A stretch of DNA of 64,000 nt, from the NCBI RefSeq assembly GCF_958298935.1, contig NC_084935.1, forward strand, positions 9,606,501 to 9,670,500, given 5' to 3'. Made by a program: the position numbers and the translations under genes. This DNA comes from Phragmites australis. Its lineage: Eukaryota; Streptophyta; Magnoliopsida; Poales; Poaceae. The notes beneath the pieces are model-generated. The model saw nothing but the letters and a program-made list of their open reading frames with translations. It did no database searches and was not told the DNA's origin. Of this stretch, positions 12,101 through 25,300 are shown in pieces (the first letter of the stretch is position 1; each line of letters begins with the position of its first letter).

Positions 12101-13040
12101 GAACGAGCTACCAGAGGAAGCTTTTGCTTTTCAAAGGTATATCAGTAGCCAAATTATCTCGCACCCTAAGTTTATCAACACCCATTTGAGGAGGCCATGA
12201 AGGATACAAGGATCTGGCTGTGTAAATACCTTGTTTTCCAATCCCCACTTTACCGAGTCTCTTGGTGACGCCCACGCATGAGGCCAGAATTTGGTTTTCT
12301 GGCCACTGACCGCCCCTTCGATCGCCCACATCAGTTCTTTCCAGAACTGAGGACCCCTTGCACGGTGTGTTTCTTCCTGCCATACTACTCTTCTTCTGAA
12401 TACTTTTTTTCCTCAATAGTTCATTCCATAGTGGAAATCTTTTCATTCTCCACTCTGTTCATCCATGTTACCAGTAGACAAATGTTCATGTTTCAGATTC
12501 CTAGACACCTAGCACTTTTAGGCCTACGAACCTGATCCCATTTAACCATTCGATAAAAAAATTTCTGTGCCCTTGTACGTTTTTATGCCTGTCCTTTTTT
12601 TCCCTGGAGTAATATTTTAGTGTTTTACTGTATATGTCTGCAAGTCACTTGTTACCAAATGCTTGGTCCAGCAAGCAATTGAGCACTTGTCTTCATCCAT
12701 ATAACTCAGACTGCAGATCTACTTGGTCCTTCAGACACAATACGTGAAAAAAAAATCTTAAAAGTGATGGGTTATAATTGTCATAGGTGACCCGTCACCT
12801 TGAATATGTTATTGCTGACATGTTAAAATGTTACTGGTGACAAATCATTGGTGACATGTTAAAACTTGACATGTCATTTATTAACTTTATAAGTGGCGGG
12901 TCACTTATGATTGACAAATATTTTTTTATTTTTTAACATAAAAAAGTTAAAATTATATTTTTTTCATCTGAGAGCCACCTAATACAGGGTCCGTCACATA
13001 TGTTAAATCCACATAATCTTCAAACATATTTTAGTCTTTG

Positions 13041-13112
13041 TATTTTATGGGACTCGAACCCGCATTCAGGGTCTCACGCCCGACTCCTTACCATCTCAGC
13101 TATCACGTGCTT
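13041..13112 (-). ncRNA. tRNA-like segment (A box and B box) inside CACTA element
   Basis: On the minus strand, tagctgagatgg (13091-13102) fits the tRNA A box and gggttcgagtccca (13048-13061) is a perfect B box, about 30 bases apart as in a real tRNA. The anticodon stem is only partly paired (ggg/ccc core) and the base before the presumed anticodon is G, not the expected T. The acceptor stem does not close. It is therefore a tRNA relic or tRNA-derived module, not a functional tRNA gene. Related segments occur at 42357-42426 and 46588-46664 in other CACTA-like elements. Confidence 0.5.
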
Positions 13113-13635
13113 ATGATAGAAACCCGATATGATATCCTTTTAACCTTTATAACCGAAGTTCATAGGTAACGGTTATCACCTATGCAAGTTATAAGTGACG
13201 GGTCACAATTATAATTCGTCACCGATGATGTTTTTTCTGAAATGTTATATCTGGAATTTTAGTAAAAAGGATATAACTTTTGCATATGGACTCTAATTTT
13301 GATGTTTTTTTTTTTACTTTACGAACATCTATAACGTCAGTTTTGGCAAATTTTTTGAGACCAAAAGCGGCTTGAAAGATTGAGTTCTCGTCCCTGCAAG
13401 TTTCTACACCATTTTCAGAATGTGCGTTCGTGTCTATAGCCGCCACCTCTTATATCAAACTTGAGAAAAATTGTACAATAATTCATATTCTATGCTGTTG
13501 AGGTGAGAAAAAATAAGAGAAAAATAAAAGAAAAATAATTTTTTAAGCATCATATACATATATATAGATATATATTCCTGAGGCTGTATATTATATATAT
13601 ATACACTCTTGATGAATAGAGAAAAATGACATAGA

Positions 13636-13638
<3 letters not shown>

Positions 13639-13674
<36 letters not shown>
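13639..13674. repeat. (TA)n microsatellite
   Basis: An uninterrupted run of alternating T and A of about 33 bases lies within a 300-bp AT-rich stretch full of shorter tatata tracts (13550-13860). Confidence 0.9.
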
Positions 13675-13676
<2 letters not shown>

Positions 13677-14854
13677 TATATATTTATACTATTATACATA
13701 TATATACACACATGGTATAAATCAGAAGTACATATATTTTTGCACCATATGAAATAATAGCTCTATATATCGATCATGTACATCTATAAAAATAACCATA
13801 AATGTTGTGTATATATATCTACATAAACCTAAGTATATGAATAATTAGGGGTATATATATACACAATATATGAAATAATAGCTCTATGTATTGATCAAGT
13901 TATTGGTGATGGGTCATAACCTGACCTGTCACTGATAACTGGCTAGGATGACTCGTCACTAATGAGTAGTTATTGGTGGTAGGTCAAGTTGTGACCCATC
14001 ATCAATAATTGGCTAGGACGACCCGTCACTTATGAGTTGTAATAGGTGATAGGTCACAACTACGATCCGTCATTTATGACTGATTTAAGATGATCTGTCA
14101 CTTATAATTTATCATAAATGATAGGTCATAACTATGACCCGTTATTTTTATCACTAGTATGACCCGTCACTTATTTCATATCTCTTTTATCTATTTTATC
14201 TATTTTTTACATAGTGACCATGACTCGTCACTTACTTCATATCTCTTTTATCTATTTTTCACGTAGTGACTGCAAATGTAGACTAGTGTCTTGTTGGTGG
14301 AAACTGGTGTGTTGTTTATCGTCGGGATTGTAACATGACGCATAGGTATTTGAGGTTGTGTTTGTTAAATTTAATGTGTACGAGTGAGTCATAACTTCTT
14401 GGGTTTTTGGGCGTTAGATCATCTCCAAGTGATTTCCGTCAGGGATCAAAATTCAAAAAAAAAAATTACAAAGGGATTTTCGTTTTTTAGCGCTTCAACG
14501 TTCTTTCACGAAGGGATTCTAAGGTTATTTTCTTCAGGATGAGATTCTCTTTTTTTACTTTACAAATTCCTTCGAAAAAAAGCTGTTAGAGATAAGAGAA
14601 AATAAAGTGAATAAGAATGAGAAGAGAAATTAGAAAGGGAATAAAATGAAGAAAAATATAGTTGAAGATGACGTTACAAGTTTCCAACCCGGACATGTTG
14701 TATTTTACATTGCTGTTGGTCTCCTGAATTGGCTGGCACCTGCACTTCACTGATTGCAGCACCTGCGTTGACTGGTCTAGCGTGGTACAGGGGGCATGTT
14801 GCAGTATTTAATCAACTGATAATCAGTTAGTCACTACAGTTTCAAAATATAGTA

Positions 14855-15270
14855 CTCTTTATTTTAAAATAGGAGATTTTACTATTTACTACTGAATAAA
14901 CTACGTGTTCTACGATATATCATGCTATTAGTATGTTAATGATAGATGGGTTCAGACCCTACATATCATTCTCACACTAGACGATATATTATAGAATATG
15001 TACTTATTCAGCGGCAAATTGTAGATGGTTACTTTCAAGATATAAGACATATTATGGCTTAAAAAGTCAAACTTTATAAAATTTGATTAATAATTTATTA
15101 AATTATGTATATGTTTATTGTAAAAAAGATATATCCATAGATTTGTATTTCATATATCTTTTAATAAAATATTAGTTTTTTAACAATTAATAATATATTG
15201 TAACAGAAATTAATGTCAAAATATACTTTTTCCAAATGCTAATAGGCTCTGTAAATATAGATGGAGAGAG
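14855..15270. mobile_element. Degenerate Stowaway-like MITE
   Basis: The ends ctctttattttaaaat and (complement) ctctccatctatatttac resemble the Stowaway CTCCCTCCGT terminus and are flanked by TA. The interior is AT-rich, with cataaaatttgattaat-like blocks also seen in the clearer Stowaway copy at 55701-55955. It is older and more diverged than that copy. Confidence 0.4.
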
Positions 15271-15599
15271 TACAATAGACTCTGTTCAATCCCTCCCTAT
15301 CCTGCCACGGCCCCACCCCGGCTGTATCGGGCGCCATGCCTGCCCCAAAAAACCAGCCTCGCCGATCTCTGTTTTGTTGGACACAATGAAATGGAAAACG
15401 AAGGATTTTTTTTAGATCAAATGGAAAACAAAGTTGAGGTGGGCTCCTTGCCCCCACGTTAGTTCGTCAAAAAAGCAAAAACAAAGTTGTTTTACCGTAC
15501 TACAATATTAACATAATGGATTTGCCCATTTTCTGTCACCTGAACCAGAAACTTAGCTATCTATTTGGGAGTTCTCTATTTGGTGGTCAACCGCTACTT

Positions 15600-15960
15600 A
15601 GTAGTGGTCACTCTCCCTTCAAGGTTGATTTTTTTGTTTACTTTCCCCTCCCACCACTTTTCTTTTCTGAGCTTCTCAGTTCTCACTCTCACAACTTTTA
15701 ATTTTGGCTTCCACCTCCTTCCACCATTTTCTTTATTTGTGTTATGGTAGTTTCTTTTGTATTTTGCTTTTCCTCTTTTTTTCTTTCGATTTCGCTTTTA
15801 TTCTTCATCTCTTTCATTTCCCCCCTTTCTTATTGTTTTCTATACACAAATAAAATGTAAAGTGTATTTCCTTTCTTTTTCTTCTTTCTTCCTTTTTCTC
15901 TTATTTTTATTATTTTATTCCTTTTCCTTTTCATCTCCTTACGTCTTATGTTTCAACACT
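15600..15960 (+). repeat. Pyrimidine-rich low-complexity tract
   Basis: About 350 bases are almost entirely C and T on the + strand, with runs such as tttctttttcttctttcttc. The open frames here encode only Phe, Leu and Ser-rich strings and are a by-product of composition. Confidence 0.75.
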
Positions 15961-16039
15961 ATATAAATCCGAAGTGCAATTTCTTCTTTTCTTGATTTTT
16001 TTTGGCCCAGTGGTCCTTTTTTAATTGCACGAGCATGAG

Positions 16040-16800
16040 ATTAGTTAGGATCAACATTTTTAAAGTGTTGATTCAACATTTTTTTACAAATGTTTATTCA
16101 ATTTCTTTTATGGAACAACTTTTTTAAGTGTAGTTTCAACAATTATATAAGCATGTTAGCTCAACATTTTATTCATTATCCAACATTTCTATTTGTTAAG
16201 TGTTCACTAACATTTATCTTTTGAGATTGGACCATTCGACATTTCTTTAGTTCAACTTTTTATTAGGAGACCTACTGACTTAACATTTTCCTTTTGTTAG
16301 TGTTGAGTCACAAGACATGGGACTCAAATTTTATTGAACATTTCCTGTTAATTTAATATTTTATTAAAGACTTACTAATTTCGTATTTTACAGGACATGT
16401 TCATTCAATTTTGATTCAAATATGTTTTTTGAATTAACATTATTTAGAGATTGTTGATTCAATATTTTTTCAGAGCCATTGATTCAACATTTTTAAATAA
16501 GAAATGTTGATTCATATGTTTTTATTAATATAACATTTTTTACCGGCTCAACATTATTTTGGCAAATGATTGATTTAACATTTTATTGTTGACTTAATAT
16601 TTTATCTGACAATTGACCATTCAATATTTTTTCATTGTTTCAACATTTTATTCTGAGAGCTCCTGACCCAAAATTCTTTCGTTGATTCAGCATTTCTTTT
16701 GTTTATCAACATTTTTGCATAATAGATGTTGATTCAACATTCTTTTTATGTTGATTCTACGTCTGTTTCCTGAGACATTTTGATTCAACATTTTTGGAAT
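16040..16800. repeat. Degenerate array of TTGATTCAACATTTTT-type units
   Basis: The phrase ttcaacattttt, often preceded by gttga, recurs roughly every 25-45 bases over 750 bp (for example near 16070, 16165, 16460, 16485, 16635, 16690, 16730 and 16785). Spacing is irregular and copies have drifted. No coding sequence is present. The unit is partly palindromic (ttgattcaa). Confidence 0.65.
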
Positions 16801-16959
16801 TCCTTAAAACCTATTTCAGCTTTTGTCGAGATTTAAAATTTGTATTTTCTTGTCTCCGTAATTTTCCTTGAGTTAATTTATAGAAACATATCCTTAGTTG
16901 TAATGCTAAAAAAAGGTGGATGCTAAAACACAGACATCTATTTTTGAAAAAAAATATAT

Positions 16960-19200
16960 CAAGTGACGATTGTGAGCCGTTGGATAGGTATTCAATGACT
17001 CACAACTGTCTTCAACCTCCACCCGTAGCCTCGCTCACCCTCCTCTACCCGTCTTCGGCGGCGCTCCCATCGCTGGATCCTCTGGCGTTGTCTGCCAGCA
17101 CGCTAACCTGACGTCCTTGTCCTCCTCCGCCATCTGCATTGACCCATCGGTCGTCCTCTGCCGCTCGCGATCGCCAGCTCCTCCACCGCCCCACCCCTGT
17201 GCTCATCTCCTCCATCGGGCCGGTTTGCTTCCCCGGGCATCCTTCTAAGCTCGGGAAGTACATCGACGACCCTGAAAACCTCCTCCCCGAATCTTAAACC
17301 TCACCGGCCACTGTCGCTTGATTCACGCTTTTAAATTTCAGGCACCTGAAAATTAGGAAGTGTGCACCAAAAAAGGAACACACATGTATGATTAAGTTCA
17401 GCTCCTTCTGTGCTTCTTTTTAGCCTACTTCGTTGTCTAATGCAGACTTGTCAGCGCTCCTACCCCTGCTCAATGCTGCCAGTGCCGGTGCCCTACGCCT
17501 GGCCTCTCGTGTCCTACGGCTAGCTTCTTCGCACATCGTAGCCCTGAGTCGCACCTGGCCTTCTATGGCACCAGCGCTCCCGCCTCTTCCCTCGTATGTG
17601 CCTGGATGAATGGAGGAGCATGGGTGCAGGGATACGCAGGATAGCAATGAGGCCCTTGAGAGCATCTCACCCTCCCCATATGTTTCTCTGGTGGTTAACC
17701 ACCGTGTAGTGCCCTCCTTCATTTGTGCTCCGCTTGATGGCACCATAATCCTCCTCAAGTCACCGAGTTAGGGCTCAGATATCTGCTGCAGTGATCTTAG
17801 CAAGAGGAGGATGAGGGTGGTTAAAGTGTTTTTTTAAACACCAGTATAACTAGTAGACGTACTTACACACTCATAGCAGCACACGCGAACTCATACATCG
17901 TCTATTGAAGGCCGGATATGCGGAACTTAAAGATTGATAAAGTAACCACAGAAGTTTTGCTATCAACGATCACGTCGCATACCAGTGTTGCTAGCTAGGA
18001 TATCGTAAGAGCATAGTGTGTGGCAACAATCGACAAGCACAAACATGAATTCCTGCAAGGGCACTAGGACGTGTGGTGGATCCAAAGGGAGGGGTGAAGG
18101 AGATGGGCAACATCAAAACCAGATTATGTGATGTTCGTGGTGGCGGGAAGCAACACAAGGGGAGGATTCGGAGTGGCGGGGGCTAGACATTAAGGTTTGG
18201 AGTGAGCTGGATGTTATCGTCCTAGTGACATTAGCTTCCTTGTCCCATCCCCCATTGAACACCAAAGAGATCGTCAAGAGGTAATCGCTAAATCACAACT
18301 GGGATCCTCTAACTTCACGGGGGAGTGAGTGATGGTGACTTCTCTCCGCTATGAGGCGTTGGATCTTAGACGGAGAGATAAGATATGATGCTACAACATT
18401 TCCATAAACAGTGTATTACTACAGTACCTCTTGTACATTATTGTTGCTATAGTTCCTGACTGCAAATAACTTCCCTCCCACAAATTACTGTTTGCCTCTG
18501 ACTGCTCGGGGTGAAGTCAGATGATCTAGATTCAAATCAACCCTAGAAAACTCCAACAACCAAGAAGCAAATAGGGATGGCAACGGGTCAGGTCAAGGTT
18601 GGGTGGAGCAAAACCACGCTTGACCTGAAACTTGATAGTCTAAACCCGACCTGAGCCCAAAGTTATTAAGGGGTGAAAAATGGGACTCGAACCCGCACCC
18701 GACGGGTGCCCATTGGGTTTCGGGTGTCTGTCGGGCTGGACACAGGAGGGCCATGACGGCGGTATGATGCAACTTCGCCGGTGGTGAGCGGCGCGATGGC
18801 TTGGCCTGGGATCGACAGCAAGAGCCTCAACGCACTAAGGGGATTCCGTCTAATGCATTTGCAGCTGCTGAAGTTCACCGGAGCAAGCTCCATGGCAGCG
18901 AGCAGCAAGGTCGTCAGTGACAATCGGTCGTGCACGAGTGAGAGAGAGGGGAAGCTCAGGGAGATGGGGCCGGAAAGGCTCACCATGGAATGAGTGAGCT
19001 CTCTAGTACCTTGGCTTAGATGGAGATGGCCTGAACCAAGAGATCGACGGTGAGGTCGATGAGGTGGCCGGAGTTGGAGAAGAAGGTGATGGGTAGCTCT
19101 AATCCGGCGAGGAACCGATGAACCGGCGATGGGGATTGAAGGCGGAGCTTCGGGTGAGGCGGTAGGGAGGCCGGGCAGGGAGGTAGGGTGGCGAGGCAGG
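16960..19200. other. GC-rich non-repetitive stretch, no gene recognised
   Basis: Blocks at 17000-17320, 17430-17770 and 18700-19200 are GC-rich and contain short frames on both strands (up to 112 aa), none with a known domain or convincing splice sites. The part from 18560 to 18740 (gggatggcaacgggt, then cccgacgggtgcccattggg) looks like the GGGT-rich DNA of grass hAT elements. The segment ending at 19200 continues after the LTR element at 25699, so the element landed inside this sequence. Confidence 0.3.
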
Positions 19201-20807
19201 TGTCACACCCGGTTTTAACATACAAAACTAGATGCGGCTTATGTGTGTCCAGGATATTCAACACACATAAGGATGTCATAGGTGATGAAAGATGAAAGAA
19301 CTAGGGTTTAGGTTTCACATGAAATGATAAGAAAGGATTCCACATGAAATTATAGAAACGATTGATTGAATCATTAACATATGTGACCTACACATTAATA
19401 CATTATTTTAACAATGACATGTAGATTTGATCAGGACCTATATGTTATTGTGACAACCATAAATTTACTAATTAAAATAATATCTTCATGTTGGAGGGAT
19501 CTCGATGTTAATGAGGAAAAACTACTATAAAAATACGAGAATTGATACTTGAAACTGGCATGGTTGGATGGATCATGATTTTAGAAAAATTTGAGCGCAA
19601 GAATCACTCAAATCGGAGTTAAAACGAAAAAGTTGTGGTTAATATTTTTTTAAGGTTTAATATGAAAAGGAAAATGACTAAATTAAAATAAAATATAAGG
19701 TTTGGGGACTTTTTGTAAAAATAGAGAGACCTATTTAAAATTATGGAAAAGTTTAGGGACTGATCTGTAAAAAGGATAAGGTCTTTTGTTAAAATAGGAA
19801 AGCTAAAGGGCCTATTTGCAAAATTGCCAATTACTGGAATTCATTGATTTATTTTTTCTGGAAATTGAGAATTATTGGCCGGACATGATGACTGGGCAAA
19901 AAGGCTGATGTGGCTTTACACATGGGTTGACATGGAAGGATGAGGTGGCATGGTTGGATGACTAGGATTATGTGGATCCATTTAAAGGCTCACCTCAAGC
20001 GAAGCGGCACCGGAAGGTGGTCGGTAACGGAAGGGGTGGTGAAGCAGCTCGGGAGCTTGACAGGGAGAGGTCTCTGGTGGTCGAGAAGCGAAGACGGCAG
20101 CGGCAATAGCTTCGGCGGTCAACGGTGGAGCTATTGGGCAGCTCGAACGGTGCTAGGTGGCACTGGAGCGGTTCGGCGGCGAGATCGACTAGTGGCGGCA
20201 ACAATGGCAGCGACGGAGCTTCGAATCTCAATGAGAGGGCTCGGAACTCGACGGCTTTGGGACGAGATGAGAACAAATGGGGGCCGGGACCTATATAGGC
20301 GGGTCGAGGGACTTCGGGGTACACCAGGACTCTATGGCGGTAGTGGGAGTTCATCTCGGACATGACGATGACGACGTAGTCCGAGTTGGAGAAGACTGGC
20401 GTGGGCGCGGGGGTAAAAAGGAAAGCGGCCGAGGCGTCTTGGGCGCGGCAGGCTGAGCGGGGCGCGGCAGCAGGCGGGCTGAGGAGCTAGGCCGGGGCGC
20501 GGCCCAGGAGGGAAGAGAAGGGGAGGAGGGGAGGGAAGGTAGGGCAGGCTAGGGAGAGAGGAGGGGTGGCCCGGGTAGGGTTTAGGTTTTCTATTTCTAA
20601 ACTAGAGCAAAACAACTTCCAAAATGAAAACCCAAATAAACCCTAAATGCATAAGTCCAGCATGAATGCATCAAACAATTAATAACCTTAATTCAAATTT
20701 GAAATTGAATTTAGAAATTAAGATTTTTCCTATTCTAATTATTTGATCTATCAACTAATGTTGGAAAAATTTAAAATTTTGAGAAATCTAAAAATCAGGG
20801 TGTGACA
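19201..20807 (-). repeat. 3' LTR (1607 bp, shorter copy)
   Basis: This copy matches the other LTR closely from the tgtcacaccc end to about 19287 and from there to 20807. It lacks the ~1.44-kb block present at about 22438-23882 in the other LTR. The copies share tracts such as gaactagggtttaggtttc with scattered substitutions and small indels, so the insertion is not very recent. It contains a GC-rich block (19990-20580) with reading frames on both strands, but I would not call it a gene because the frames differ between LTR copies. Confidence 0.8.
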
Positions 20808-20848
20808 AATCTACCCCTTAAAGGAATCTCGTCCTTGAGATTTGGAAA

Positions 20849-21006
20849 GATTTAAGAGGAGATAAGGGGACTTGGTCTTCAAATTTTCTTCTCGCTTTCC
20901 AAATCGTTGTTTCTTCTTGGCTCTCAAGATTTAAGAGGAGATAAGGGGACTTGGTCTTCAAATTTTCTTCTCGCTTTCCAAATCGTTGTTTCTTCTTGGC
21001 TATATC
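20849..21006. repeat. 79-bp near-perfect tandem duplication
   Basis: The block starting gatttaagaggagataag at 20849 is repeated from 20928 with no visible difference over about 75 bases. Such identity implies a recent local duplication, younger than the divergence between the two LTRs around it. Confidence 0.85.
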
Positions 21007-22352
21007 CTAATTGCGCTGACTTTCTTTGATCACTTTGCCTTTGATGGCTTCTTATCTTCAATGGTTGTAGTTGTCTCTGGGTACTGCTTCGACTCTCTGC
21101 CATGTATCATATAGGGTCACATGCTTTGCTATATCTTTCTTCTTTCTATACCATCAACAGTGATCCTTGAGACCATGATATATCTTGGTGCTTTCAGAAC
21201 TATTTCCTGAGAATCGTAGCTTTAGTACTTATGATAAGTTTCCTTAATTTCTTGATCTTCTCATCTGCTAATCGACCTTGGCGGACCTTCTTATTCCTCG
21301 AGATTTACTGAGGCATATCTTAATTCCGAGAAAAGAGTACTTGTTCTTGATGGTCATTTTTGAGATTGGAATGTAGCTTTTGAGTACCGTCCTTCCTTTA
21401 GCACACTTTGTTACCGTATTACCTTTGCCGACTAGCCGTTTCCCATATCTGTCTTTAGGTCCAGAACCAAGAGATTGGCTAGTAGGTCTACCCCCTTAAA
21501 AAGATTTGAACTAAAGCATACACATCTTACTCTTCTTCCTGTTGTCCTGCTGACTAGGTTCATCTTCTGCACTCACAGCTTTAGCGATCTGTAGTAGTCC
21601 TTTCATACTCTGAGCCATGCTTTGAGAGATCTAGGTCAATGTCGTCAAGAGTTGTTCCTTGTTGAACTGTGGTAGCACCTGCTAGTTGTTGCCATTGTTG
21701 TTATTGGGGTTGGCACCTTGACCTTCCTTCAAGCTCACCATCTGGTCAGGATTGAGGAGGAAAATTGAGACAAAAAGAGAAAATATTAGAAGGAGACAAC
21801 CCAGTTATACTATTAACTATAGAGATATATAAGGAATGTCACTATTACCAGATACTAAAGCATCCCACAACGCACTCCAGCAATCAAATAGAAAATCCAA
21901 ATCACTCAAGGTACACCACACAAAAGCACACTACTAACATCGTTCTAACGTTTCCAAAGATTAGTGGATAAAACCTCCTACAGCTCAAAAAACTAAACCA
22001 AGTAGATCTTCATGCTTTTAGTGTTGTGGTATATGAATCCTCCTTGTCGTGATGAATCTTCATCTTTATCATATAAATCTTCACGCAAGGCAGGAGTACC
22101 AAGAGAGATCTTTCAAGTGCACCCTTCTCGAACAAAGTAACCAGGATAGTTCAACAACTAATAGTTTGAAAGGAGGAATGTTGAAAATTTATTTTTTTAA
22201 TAGATTGAAATGGGTAAGTAAAGAGAGAAACTGAGAGGTTAGAAAAGCATATGGATGGGTGTTTCAAAATAGACTTTTAAAATATGACTTTATGATATGA
22301 CCATTCTATTTATACTTGCGTCCTATGATCAATATGACTCTGATACCACTTT

Positions 22353-25300
22353 TGTCACACCCGGTTTTAACAGACAAAACCAGATACGACTTATGTGTGC
22401 CCATGATATTTAACAAATATAAGGACGTCACAGGTGAAGTAACAAAAGTAATATTTTTATTAAATAAACATTAATTCTTACAACAATTGACATATATTAT
22501 CTTCTATGAAGATATCTGCAGTGGAACAGAAGCACTGCTGCCCAACAACACCGCAGGCAACCAATCGGGAGACACGCACCTAGAACGTCACAACCTCGTT
22601 TTGATAGTCTTCAACATCTTCACTCACTGAGCATCACCATACATGTCGCATGGCATAGGAAAAATAGCAAGTGTGGGAAAGATAATGATATGCAGACTTA
22701 TATAAGAATAGGCTAACACATGGTATATTTGCGTAAATGTGAGTAATGAAAAGATATTTAGACTCAAAAAAATATTATAAAATTATTAAGTGAATGTAAC
22801 TCATACAGTACAACAACCAGCATACAAGGATCCCGCCTTGCATACCATTACCGTCCAGTACTCCCTGTACTATAACCAAAACCATAACCACAATCCACTA
22901 ATCATGTGAGGATCCAAGTCTCCCATAACAATAGACACGACTGTTATAATAGTTTTACACTCTGCAAAGGTTGTCCAATTTATAGCCACGAGTCATGATA
23001 TCCTTGTTGCCGTGTTTGCAAGACACTTAACACATGCAAGTGGTGTGTCACCAGGAGAATCACTATGAAGCATGGTCCATCAATTAGGTCCTAGTACTCT
23101 AACAAATGTCAGCTATGTGTCTAATCGATATGCTAAGCCTTACCCATATCGACCTTATGTTTGAACGGTATTTTTGGGTTGTAGCTTCACGAACCGGCCC
23201 TTATATGTGACACTTGGGCAAATACTATCCAACAGGGAAAGAACCAACAAAACTAACATCTCTGCTTGGAACGTATCCACAAGCCCACCACCATTATCAA
23301 ACCAACAGGGAAAATAACCAACAAATTTCTTGGAACGTATTCACAAGCCCACCACATAAACCATCATAATCAAACTAACTCTTTGCCCAAGTCCTAGGGT
23401 CCCATGTTACTAACAAGTTCATCATCACCATTGCATATATCCACTAAACATGTACATGACACTTTCCAACATCCTAAAAGTATAGCTAAGCAATTCTACC
23501 TAAGAGACTCATATCAATTACCTCTTAGACTTCAAGAAATGTAAAGAAAGAACTAGATAAACCCTAACATATGTGATTACCCATCAAGTTGACAGACATT
23601 GTATGCAATTTTATAAAATAAAATATTTAAACATAGGTTCAAGATGATCAAGGACACTTACTTTTTACCCAATGTTGCTCAGTGTTGTCAAAATTTTGAT
23701 CTTAAAATCCATCGAACAGATCCGAAGCGTTATCGACTAATCGTGAATTCTACCGACAAACAAAAACAACATTGAATAAACACCAAATAAACTTCAAATT
23801 GCAAATAAAAGGAGAAGAACGATAGACTGAGATCTTTGAGTGAGTTGGACATGAAGAACAGAATTGATTGGATACTCTCTATGGAAGATGAAAGAACTAG
23901 GGTTTAGGTTTCACATGAAATGATAAGAAACGATTCCACATGAAATGATAGAAACGATTGATTGAATCATTAACATATGTGACCTACACATTAATACATT
24001 ATTTTAAAATAAACTTATATATGTAACACAATGACATGTAGATTTGATCAGGACCTATATGTCATTGTGACAACCATAAATTTACTAATTAAAATAATAT
24101 CTTCATGTTGGAGGGATCTCGATGTTAATAAGGGAACACTACTATAAAAATATGAGAATTGATACTTGAAACTGGCATGGTTGGATGGATCATGATTTTA
24201 GAAAAATTGGAGCGCAAGAATCTCTCAAATCGGAGTTAAAACGAAAAAGTTGTGGCTAATATTTTTTAAGGTTTAATATGAAAAAGAAAAGGACTAAATT
24301 GAAATAAAATATAAGGTTTGGGGATCTTGTGTAAAAATAGAGAGACCTATTTAAAATTATGGAAAACTTTAGGGACTGATCTGTAAAAAGGACATGGTCT
24401 TTTGTGAAAATAGGAAAGCTCAAGGGCCTATTTGCAAAATTGCCAATTACTGGAATTCGTTGAATTTTTTTTTGTGGAAATTGAGTATTATTGGCTGGAC
24501 ATGATGACTGGGCAAAAAGGTTGATGTGGCTTTACACGTGGGTTGACACATCATCAAGGATGCTGACATGAAAGGATGAGGTGGCAAGGTTGGATGACTA
24601 GATTATGTGGACACATGGCATTGTCTGATTGGCAGGTGAAAGGTTATTTTTGGATCTAATCTCGGGCTTTAGTCGTGGATCCGACGGCTGAGAGGAGATG
24701 GCGGAGGGCCAGGCAGCCGGCGGTGAAGACAGACCGGCAGAGGGGCTTGGCTACGACGGCACACTTGCCGGAGTTGAGCGAAAAACTCGTCGTCGGCTTC
24801 GGATATCACCGGCGAGCAGCGGAAAGGCAAGAGAGGGAGTCGGTGAATCCATTTGAAGGCTCACCTCGAGCGGAGTGGCACCGGAAGGTGGTTGGCAACG
24901 GAAGGGGTGGCGAAGCAGCTCAGGAGCTTGACGGGGAGAGGTCTCCAATGATCAGGAAGCGAAAGGCGGCAGCAGTAACGACTTCAACAGTCAACGGTGG
25001 AGCTATTGGGCAGCTCGGACGGTGCAAGGCGGCACTGGAGCGGCTCGGCGGCGAGATCGACCGGCGGCGGCAACAATGGTGGTGAAGAAGCTTCAGATCT
25101 CAACGAGAGGGCTCGAAACTCGACGACTTTAGGACGAGATGAGAACGGAAGGGGGCCGGGACCTATATAGGCAGGTCGAGGGACTTCGGGGTGCGCTGGG
25201 ACTCTAGGGTGCGGTGGGAGTTCGTCTCGGACACGACGGTGGCAGCGGAGTCCGAGTCAGAGAAGACATGCGTGAGTGCGGGGGTGAAAACGAAAAGCCG

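Larger units (their letters stand above)
12736..14268. mobile_element. Non-autonomous CACTA-like element, about 1.5 kb
   Basis: The left end cacaatacgtgaaaaa matches the complement of the right end, cactacgtgaaaaatag, apart from a one-base difference in the CACTA core. Subterminal regions carry many copies of gacccgtcactta and gtgatgggtca in both orientations, the dense subterminal repeats typical of CACTA transposons. No transposase ORF is present. A long (TA)n tract and a tRNA-like segment lie inside. A 3-bp target duplication is not clear. Confidence 0.65.

Noticed and set aside
15516..15966. Phe/Leu/Ser-rich small membrane-protein-like frames
   Set aside because: Produced by a pyrimidine-rich low-complexity tract, with several overlapping frames equally open.
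18666..18700. Possible tRNA B box on the minus strand (gggactcgaacccgcacc)
   Set aside because: There is no A box at a proper distance, and the surrounding cccgacgggtgcccattggg belongs to hAT-like GGGT-rich repeat DNA.
19940..20365. 141-aa + and 122-aa - frames in the left LTR
   Set aside because: The corresponding part of the other LTR does not keep either frame. They arise from GC-rich LTR sequence.
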